Assembly (NCBI GenBank): GCA_930367215.1
Contig: OV884057.1
Span: 110,075,284-110,139,283, forward strand
DNA length: 64,000 nucleotides
Direction of reading: 5' to 3'
Source of the DNA: Pollenia angustigena
Lineage: Eukaryota; Arthropoda; Insecta; Diptera; Polleniidae
In this document: piece by piece, positions 55,918 to 64,000 of the stretch
How positions within the stretch are numbered: the stretch's first letter is position 1
Layout: each line of letters begins with the position of its first letter
Position numbers and translations under genes: made by a program
The notes under the pieces: model-generated
Seen by the model: only the letters and a program-made list of their open reading frames with translations
Told to the model about the DNA's origin: nothing
The model's database searches: none

Positions 55918-56150
55918 TTAAAATAGGCGCTAAATATTTGTTGATATAAAGTTGCCATACCAAATTGATTTTTTACACGTTGTCCTCACGAGCTATGAAT
56001 TAACAACATTTTCATTAAATTGGAAAGATGCCTGAAATATAAAAAATTTGCATAAATAGCGAAAACATGCGAAAATTTTTAAAACTGCAAACCCATAAAA
56101 TATACTAAAAGTTCCTAAAACTATAAGGATTGGCAAAAATTCGATATCGA

Positions 56151-57367
56151 TGGAAAAATAAGTATAAATGTATAAAGATTTCCATAGGAAATTCGTTTAT
56201 AAACCTGTTATTTACCCGAAATATTTTTTATTATTAAAAATAATAATTTTTTAAAAATAAAATTTATTCGATTTTTGTGCATATTTTTTTATTTTCTTTA
56301 TATATAAAAGTAAAAGCTATATTCGGCTACGCTGAATCTTATCAGGGGTGTTCTGGAAATTTCACCAACGAAATGGTAAATTACACGTGGATCATGCCAA
56401 AATTACAAAAAGAGTTTTGTTTTGTTTGTTTCACATATTTGCGATCATGAAAGTTTTTTCGCTCGTAGTTTGTTCACATTTCCCTTAGATTTTCTCACTT
56501 TATTTTTGCTACACATGTGGTGAGACGACATGTCTTCGTTTTTTAACGACGTGCTTTCGTTTTTAAACGACTTCAAAACTAATCCTCTTATGTATACCAT
56601 GGAGTAGTTTTAAAACTGCTCCTTAGTGGTCCAAAGGTGGGTTATATGGTCATCTACTAGGACATCGTCTAGTTTTCCATACATTTGGGTTACTTTTGGA
56701 CTAGTCCTGGTCCCTTGTGGACTACTCTTTACACGCGTGTTTGGACTGGTCCTATTATTTGCAGGGTATTTGAACCAAAATTTCATTGATTTTTAATTGT
56801 TTTAATCATTCTTCCTTATTTTACATTCACTGGAACTGATAGCGTGAAAAATGTTTCACATGAGATTCATGATTGCTTTTTTCCCTTTGAAAAATTCCAC
56901 TTGATAGTCACGATAGGGGTGAATATGTATAAACTTTTCATTTAGTTAAAAAAAATAACGATTACGTTTTTTTTTCTTTTTTCAAAAAATTAACTAGTCA
57001 TCGTTTGTGATCAATTGTAATTCTTTCTGCAGCAGCATTAAATTAAACCAAAAATAACTACATATTTGAAATAATCATTCTCCCAAGGAATTTTTTATTT
57101 TAAAAACCTTTTTTCAATAATATTACACATCTGTATGTATTTAAATACAAAATACTTCCACGTCATGTACATAGAAATACTTCTCCCCAAAATAGCTTTT
57201 AATCCCATAACTTCCTTATAAATATTGGTATTGATATAAAAATTAGCGACAATAACTTTAATTATAGCTGCTAGTATGTCATGATAAAATGTTGTGCTGG
57301 TAGCTCCAATATTAGCCATAAGTTTTAAAAAAGCCCCATATCTAAAATCACTTAATTTAGAAATTTT
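56151..57367. other. Unique core of U, no transposase recognised
   Basis: Includes an end fragment of the TATACCCTTCACC repeat on the minus strand (56295-56345), a segment with repeated GGACTAGTCC/GTCC words (56620-56760), and a 74-codon minus ORF (57095-57319, starting MANIGATSTTFYHD) with plausible codon structure but no family I recognise. It could be the last remnant of the original coding region. Confidence 0.4.
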
Positions 57368-57705
57368 TATCGAATTTTTGCCAATCCTTATAGTTTTGGG
57401 AACTTTTAGTATATTTTATGGGTTTGCAGTTTTAAAAGTTTTCGCATATTTTCGCTATTTATGCAAATTTTTTATATTTCAGGCATCTTTCCAATTTAAT
57501 GAAAATGTTGTTAATTCATAGCTCGTGAGGACAACGTGTAAAAAATCAATTTCGTATGGCAACTTTATATCAACAAATATTTAGCGCCTTTTTTAGAGTT
57601 GCGCAAATTTTTTCCCGCCAATAATGAAAAGGACGCCTTACGCCATGTCTGTGATAGAAAAGTAATAAAAATTTTGCGCTTTTTAACATTTACTTTATAT
57701 AAAAA

Positions 57706-60700
57706 TTTAATCCCAGTTTCTACTGACCATTTTGGATGAACCCACATTTCTGGAAAACTGGCCCGGCAATTTTTTGCACGGAAAGCGATTTATATTCGTT
57801 AGTACGTCTACTTTCATAATCTATCCAGTTTTTTCCTTGACGTTACCTCTAACACCCTTAAAAAATTAATCCCAGTTTTTACTGACCATATTGGATGAAC
57901 CCAGATTTCTGGAAAACTGGCCCGGCAATTTTTTGCACGGAAAGCGATTTATATTCTTTAGTACGTCTACTTTCATAATCTATACAGTTTTTTCCTTGAC
58001 GTTACCTCTAACACCCTTAAAAAATTAATCCCAGTTTTTAATGACCATTTTGGATGAACCCAGATTTCTGGAAAACTGGCCCGGCAATTTTTTGCACGGA
58101 AAGCGATTTATATTCTTTAGTACGTCTACTTTCGTAATCTATCCAGTTTTTTCCTTGACGTTACCTCTAACACCCTTGAAAAATTAATCCCAGTTTTTAC
58201 TGACCATTTTGGATGAACCCAGATTTCTGGAAAACTGGCCCGGCAATTTTTTGCACGGAAAGCGATTTATATTCTTTAGTACGTCCACTTTCATAATCTA
58301 TCCAGTTTTTTCCTTGACGTTACCTCTAACACCCTTAAAAAATTAATCCCAGTTCTTACTGACCATTTTGGATGAACCCAGATTTGTGGAAAACTGGCCC
58401 GGCAATTTTTTGCACGGAAAGCGATTTATATTCTTTAGTACGTCTACTTTCATAATCTATGCAGGTTTTTCTTGACGTTTCCTCTAACACCCTTAAAAAT
58501 TAATCCCAGTTTTTACTGACCATTTTGGAGGAGCCCAGATTTCTGGAAAACTGGCCCGGCAATTTTTTGCACGGAAAGCGATTTATATTCTTTAGTACTT
58601 TTACTTTCATAATCTCTCCAGTTTTTTCCTTGACGTTACCTCTAACACCCTTAAAAAATTATCCCGAGTTTTTACTCACCATTTTGGATGAACCCAGATT
58701 TCTGGAAAACTGGCCCGGCAATTTTTTGCACGCAAAGCGATTTATATTTTTTACTACGTCTTCTTTCATAATCTATCCAGTTTTGTCCTTGACGTTACCT
58801 CTAACACCCTTAAAAAATTAATCCCAATTTTTACTGACCATTTTGGATGAACCCAGATTTCTGGAAAACTGGCCCGGCAATTTTTTGCACGGAAAGCGAT
58901 TTATATTCTTTAGTACGTCTACTTTCATAATCTATACAGTTTTTTCCTTGACATTACCTCTAACACCCTTAAAAAATTAATCCCAGTTTTTACTGACCAT
59001 TTTGGATGAACCCAGATTTCTGGAAAACTGGCCCGGCAATTTTTTGCACGGAAAGCGATTTATATTCTTTAGTACTTCTACTTTCATAATCTATCCAGTT
59101 TTTTCCTTGACGTTACCTCTAACACCCTTGAAAAATTAATCCCAGTTTTTACTGACCATTTTGGATGAACCCAGATTTCTGGAAAACTGGCCCGGCAATT
59201 TTTTGCACGGAAAGCGATTTATATTCTTTAGTACGTCCACTTTCATAATCTATCCAGTTTTTTCCTTGACGTTACCTCTAACACCCTTAAAAAATTAATC
59301 CCAGTTTTTACTGACCATTTTGGATGAACCCAGATTTCTGGAAAACTGGCCCGGCAATTTTTTGCACGGAAAGCGATTTATATTCTTTAGTACGTCTACT
59401 TTCGTAATCTATCCAGTTTTTTCCTTGACGTTACCTCTAACACCCTTGAAAAATTAATCCCAGTTTTTACTGACCATTTTGGATGAACCCAGATTTCTGG
59501 AAAACTGGCCCGGCAATTTTTTGCACGGAAAGCGATTTATATTCTTTAGTACGTCCACTTTCATAATCTATCCAGTTTTTTCCTTGACGTTACCTCTAAC
59601 ACCCTTAAAAAATTAATCCCAGTTCTTACTGACCATTTTGGATGAACCCAGATTTGTGGAAAACTGGCCCGGCAATTTTTTGCACGGAAAGCGATTTATA
59701 TTCTTTAGTACGTCTACTTTCATAATCTATGCAGGTTTTTCTTGACGTTTCCTCTAACACCCTTAAAAATTAATCCCAGTTTTTACTGACCATTTTGGAG
59801 GAGCCCAGATTTCTGGAAAACTGGCCCGGCAATTTTTTGCACGGAAAGCGATTTATATTCTTTAGTACTTTTACTTTCATAATCTCTCCAGTTTTTTCCT
59901 TGACGTTACCTCTAACACCCTTAAAAAATTATCCCGAGTTTTTTCTCACCATTTTGGATGAACCCAGATTTCTGGAAAACTGGCCCGGCAATTTTTTGCA
60001 CGCAAAGCGATTTATATTTTTTACTACGTCTTCTTTCATAATCTATCCAGTTTTGTCCTTGACGTTACCTCTAACACCCTTAAAAAATTAATCCCAATTT
60101 TTACTGACCATTTTGGATGAACCCAGATTTCTGGAAAACTGGCCCGGCAATTTTTTGCACGGAAAGCGATTTATATTCTTTAGTACGTCTACTTTCATAA
60201 TCTATCCAGTTTTTTCCTTGACCTTACCTCTAACACCCTTAAAAAATTAATCCCAGTTTTTACTGACCATTTTGGATGAACCCAGATTTCTGGAAAACTG
60301 GCCCGGCAATTTTTTGCACGGAAAGCGATTTATATTCTTTAGTACTTCTACTTTCATAATCTATCCAGTTTTTTCCTTGACGTTACCTCTAACACCCTTG
60401 AAAAATTAATCCCAGTTTTTACTGACCATTTTGGATGAACCCAGATTTCTGGAAAACTGGCCCGGCAATTTTTCGACGGAAAGCGATTTATATTCTTTAG
60501 TACGTCCACTTTCATAATCTATCCAGTTTTTTCCTTGACGTTACCTCTAACACCCTTAAAAAATTAATCCCAGTTTTTACTGACCATTTCGGATGAACCC
60601 AGATTTGTGGAAAACTGGCCCGGCAATTTTTTGCACGGAAAGCGATTTATATTCTTTAGTACGTCTACTTTCATAATCTATCCAGGTTTTTCCTTGACGT

Positions 60701-61525
60701 TACCTCTAACACCCTTAAAAATTGATCCCAGTTTTTACTGACCATTTTGGAGGAGCCCAGATTTCTGGAAAACTGGCCCGGCAATTTTTTGCACGGAAAG
60801 CGATTTATATTCTTTAGTACTTTTACTTTCATAATCTATCCAGTTTTTTCCTTGACGTTACCTCTAACACCCTTAAAAAATTAACCCGAGTTTTTACTGA
60901 CCATTTTGGATGAACCCAGATTTCTGGAAAACTGGCCTGGCAATTTTTTGCACGGAAAGCGATTTATATTTTTTACTACGTCTTCTTTCATAATCTATCC
61001 AGTTTTGTCCTTGACGTTACCTCTAACACCCTTAAAAAATTAATCCCAATTTTTACTGAACATTTTGGATGAACCTAGATTTCTGGAAAACTGGCCCGGC
61101 AATTTTTCGCACGGAAAGCGATTTATATTCTTTAGTACGTCTACTTTCATAATCTATACAGTTTTTTCCTTGACGTTACCTCTAACACCCTTAAAAAATT
61201 AATCCCAGTTTTTACTGACCATTTTGGATGAACCCAGATTTCTGGAGAACTGGCCCGGCAATTTTTTGCACGGAAAGCGATTTATATTCTATAGTACGTC
61301 TACTTTCATAATCTATCCAGGTTTTTCCTTGACGTTACCTCTAACACCCTTAAAAATTAAATCCCAGTTTTTACTGACCATTTTGGAGGAGCCCAGATTT
61401 CTGGAAAACTGGCCCGGCAATTTTTTGCACGGAAAGCGATTTATATTCTTTAGTACGTCTACTTTCATAATCTATCCAGTTTTTTCCTTGACTTGATTTC
61501 TGGAACACTTCAATTTCTTCCTTGA
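57706..61525. repeat. Right satellite array of U, about 24 monomers of 159 bp
   Basis: Same monomer as 52934-53925, inverted: CCAGATTTCTGGAAAACTGG, CCCGGCAATTTTTTGCACGG, CTTGACGTTACCTCTAACAC. A variant with GGAGGAGCCCAG occurs at about 58528, 59798, 60750 and 61387, i.e. 8, 6 and 4 monomers apart. 58525-58821 and 59795-60091 are nearly identical over their whole length (1270 bp apart), showing a higher-order unit of eight monomers. ORFs through the array exist only because 159 is divisible by three. Confidence 0.93.
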
Positions 61526-62421
61526 CGTTACCTCTCACCCCCAAAAGAAAATGAAACACCAAATTTGGTTTTATTATATATTTTTTTTAAATATTTATGA
61601 TTTGTCTTTTTATCATAAAAGAAGTCTTTTTTTATTATAAGTAAAAATGTTTGTTTTTAATTATAAATAAAGTTCATTTAATTACTTGAATACTTTTATA
61701 TACATATATATATTATACTTTTATTTTTGTTTATTAATTTTTTACTCCATTTCTGAGTAATTATTTGCTTAAAATTATACTTCCTCATTTTAATTCGAAC
61801 ACCCTAATTCTTAAATTCCTGAATTTTGAATTCCCAAAAGCAAAACTCCCAGAAGCATTAAATTCCCATTTTGTATTCATCCTCCAAAAGCACCAATTCA
61901 ATTTAGCGTTTTCGTGGATACTATCGACGCTATCTTGGCGCACGTGCTGAGTTTACCTTTTTAAATTCGCCTTGGCTGCCAGTAAACTAAACATGGAGTC
62001 AGGGCTGCCAGATAAACTTTTGAAAAACTCGTAAATTTCCTGAGAAAAAATAAAATATCGTCCTTCACGTGTTAAAAAATCTTCAGAAAAAAATGACAAC
62101 TTATAATACTATGTTTGAAATGTATGAAAAATTATGAAATTATAATTATCAGTATAATCTAAAGTATAATAAATACTACTTATTACTATTAAAAAAAAAT
62201 ATAAAACTGGTTTTGGGTTTCAAATTTTCGAAATCAATTTGACATTTATTTTGTAAACAAACATGAAAGCCAAAAAAATATGTGTTGAAAAAAAATATAT
62301 TTTTCTTCTAATTTTTTGCGCTGCAAACAAATAAATCAGCTGGAGAGTTGCATAAACCCATTTAATAAGTCTTGATATTTTGGTAAATACGTCACTTTTT
62401 TTTCATAGGAATAGCTTATCC

Positions 62422-62867
62422 CAAGGTATATTTACACAAGGTAAACTCGTTGGCCCATATGTTTGTCAGCTGTTTACCCCATTTGGAACACGTTGGTTCC
62501 TTGTGTTTGTTTACATACTTATGGTTAGTGCGCGCCATTTTGAATTAAAAAAGTGTAAAATTGTGAAAAACATTTTATTTTTGTGAAATTTTAATTCTTG
62601 CAAACAAAATACATTTAAATGCATTATTTTTTGCAATAATACTTTATTTTTATGCTTGAGAATGCACAATTTATTAAAAATTGTTTCAGCTTATTATTCT
62701 GAACTGCACGTGTTGTTTTTTTTTTATCAATTTGTGTTTTTATTTTAAAGGCACATTGTTGCGTTTTTTTGACACCATGGTTCCAAATACAAAAACAATT
62801 TGGCGTGTTGTTTTTGTCTTGTTGTACTTGTTGTAGCAACGAGTTTACCTTGTGTAAATATACCTTG
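62422..62867. mobile_element. R: 446-bp MITE, CAAGGTATATTTACACAAGG ends, 8-bp duplication
   Basis: Inverted ends CAAGGTATATTTACACAAGG / CCTTGTGTAAATATACCTTG, then TAAACTCGTTG. Direct repeats GCTTATCC/GCTTATCG (62414-62421, 62868-62875). The unoccupied site is seen at 44806-44815 (GGGATAAGC, reversed). Same CAAGG ends as 34379-34563 and U. Confidence 0.88.
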
Positions 62868-63088
62868 GCTTATCGCATCAACAATAAATTTCAAGTGTTT
62901 TTGTCAAGAATAAAAACTGGGAATTAAGCACGAATAGCAAAATCTTTTGAAATTAAAATTTTGTATTCCCAAAAATTGAAATTACTTTTTGATAATAAAC
63001 AGGCAAGTGCACGGCCTAAAAAACACTTAATTGACAACATCTTTTGTAAGTTGTTGTTGTTTTTATTTTGTTTTTCTTAACCTACTTA

Positions 63089-63231
63089 GTCTGGGTTCAC
63101 ACTATGAAAGTTTTCTTTCAGAAAGTGTAAGCTTATTGGTGAGAGGGGAGAGAATAGCAGCATGGTCTCTTCCTCTCTCACCCATAAGCTCAGACTTTCT
63201 GAAAGAAAACTTTCATAGTGTGATCCCAGAC
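63089..63231. mobile_element. S: 143-bp TTA-flanked MITE
   Basis: TTA at 63086-63088 and 63232-63234. Inverted ends GTCTGGG(t)TCACACTATGA, then AAGTTTTCTTTCAGAAAGT; the two strongly purine-biased central segments (GAGAGGGGAGAG, CTCTTCCTCTCTC) are also inverted. Non-coding. Confidence 0.88.
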
Positions 63232-63427
63232 TTACAACTACAATTAATGTTGAGAGAATTTCAACTAATTGTAGTGGGGATTGTGAGATGAGATAAACCC
63301 ACTGTTGTTTATTGTTGAAGTGTTTTGTTCAAGCTTTGATATTGTTACAAGTAGAACTGTTGCTATAATTCTTATACGTTTAACAGTTTTATTTGGTTTA
63401 ATATCTTTAGTTTGTGTCGAAGATCGA

Positions 63428-63874
63428 TCAGTCGCTATCGCCCGCATTATAAGCGACCTGGTCGACTCCGATTTTAAGTGACAGTTCCCGTCGTGTAAAA
63501 ACGCCCAGTTCAAAGCGCCAAGACAAAAGGAGAAAAAACAAGGCACTTGTCATCGACAAACCAACAAAACAACATCTAAAACGGATAACACCGAACACAA
63601 TCGCAACAACAACCTAATACGCTTTTACATTTACAACAAATAAAATTATTTACAAACAAACCAACATTTAAGTTGAACTGTAAAACATTGGTTATAAAGA
63701 CAAACTAAATAAATAAACAAAACACAAACGCACTCCCGGTGCAACAAATAGAAATTTACAATCAAAAAACCAAACACTAAACAATTAAAAATTAAAGTTG
63801 TGATAAAATTAATAAATTTGTAATTTTAAAGTTTAAAGAATCTCTTTAGTTTTAATCAGCAAACCACCAAACAA
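63428..63874 (+). other. Possible host-gene 5' untranslated exon
   Basis: Composition changes after 63420: C-rich on one strand with many AACAACAAC/ACAAAC words, no long ORF and no repeat ends, as in long 5' UTRs of fly developmental genes. A candidate initiator TCAGTC lies at 63428-63433 with GGTCG about 30 bases downstream, and a strong splice donor ACAA|GTAAGTAT at 63875. The following bases look intronic. This is inference from composition and signals only; no coding exon is in the window. Confidence 0.35.
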
Positions 63875-64000
63875 GTAAGTATATTCAATCCCATTGAATA
63901 CAATATTAGCTGATATACGACACCGCTGTTGTACCTTACACACATTTACTACATTTCGTGTAATAAATTATTTTAAATATCTACTTTGGTCACATCAAGT

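Larger units (their letters stand above)
51320..61974. mobile_element. U: 10.65-kb inverted-repeat element with satellite arrays
   Basis: Ends CAAGGCGAATTT / AAATTCGCCTTG, with perfect 8-bp target copies GCTGCCAG at 51312-51319 and 61975-61982. Left and right arms are inverted copies far inward: 51478-51745 with 61674-61950, 52802-54031 with 57592-61670, and 55921-56150 with 57368-57592, interrupted on the left by V, W, X, E3 and Y. Each arm contains an array of 159-bp repeats. The unique core (about 56150-57367) has no transposase. The CAnnG ends and 8-bp duplication point to hAT (or P) machinery supplied in trans. Confidence 0.88.

Noticed and set aside
58525..60091. ORFs of ~98 codons in the satellite array (and 52984-53256, 61224-61496)
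   Set aside because: The 159-bp monomer is divisible by three, so any stop-free monomer frame repeats. Both strands and several monomers show stops, and there is no start context or family.
63031..63291. 86-codon plus ORF
   Set aside because: Runs through MITE S and its TTA target. No coding signature.
1..64000. tRNA, rRNA or snRNA genes
   Set aside because: I saw no box A/B, rRNA core or snRNA signatures on reading both strands; a covariance-model scan would be needed to be certain.

Overview
The window is A+T-rich, intron-poor DNA from a higher (brachyceran) fly. The evidence is a dispersed repeat of the type seen in Drosophila and muscoid flies (start near TATACCCTTCACC followed by TTTGTCATTCCGT), captured exons of a eukaryotic cytoplasmic asparaginyl-tRNA synthetase, and typical insect Jockey, R1, RTE, I, Ty3/Gypsy, hAT and PIF/Harbinger elements. 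The exact species cannot be named. I find no complete single-copy host gene. Almost all recognisable sequence is transposon-derived, much of it nested. Only the last ~570 bases look like the 5' untranslated exon of an ordinary gene.

Layout. 1-8.4 kb: MITEs, a dispersed repeat, a broken Jockey-like retroelement split by a TAA-flanked MITE, and a Ty3/Gypsy pol remnant. 8.47-22.06 kb: a recent tandem duplication of a ~6.8-kb unit. Each unit holds a Harbinger transposase with a lost catalytic Glu, a TA-flanked element, a non-LTR fragment with a tiny RTE stub, the left end of a hAT-like element with a broken BED finger, and a gene-capturing element here called E (termini CCCTACAAGAA). 20.5-30.7 kb: two E copies in opposite orientation, the second split by F, a 6.2-kb DNA transposon with 4-bp ATAT target duplication, long TIRs and a nearly intact transposase. 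F is itself split by a 727-bp MITE (G). 30.7-34.8 kb: the right part of the hAT-like host, carrying a 3.6-kb TTA-flanked element with a hAT element inside it. 34.8-38.6 kb: a TA-flanked element and an R1-like retrotransposon whose ORF is cut by two TAA-flanked MITEs. 39-45 kb: MITEs, including a family full of GTCGT/ACGAC motifs. 45.9-51.1 kb: an I-clade element with an RTE inserted in it, a Harbinger gene with intact DDE, and the first exon of another. 51.3-62.0 kb: U, a 10.65-kb inverted-repeat element with perfect 8-bp target duplication GCTGCCAG, carrying inverted arrays of a 159-bp satellite and a stack of nested insertions. 62-64 kb: two MITEs, then the possible host 5' exon.

How the pieces relate. 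At least twelve insertions are flanked by TAA or TTA and have 5'-AGG/CTG-like inverted termini, as expected of PIF/Harbinger MITEs, and three Harbinger transposase genes or fragments lie in the window. Several nested insertions can be removed in silico at their target duplications and the disrupted reading frame is then recovered (F transposase, R1-like ORF), which supports the boundaries given here.

The most unusual structures are U (satellite arrays inside the inverted repeats, with repeat spacings of 8, 6 and 4 monomers), F (a transposase family I cannot place with certainty, with its subterminal repeat amplified on one side only), and E (exons and introns of AsnRS fused to exons of a second gene, multiplied by transposition).
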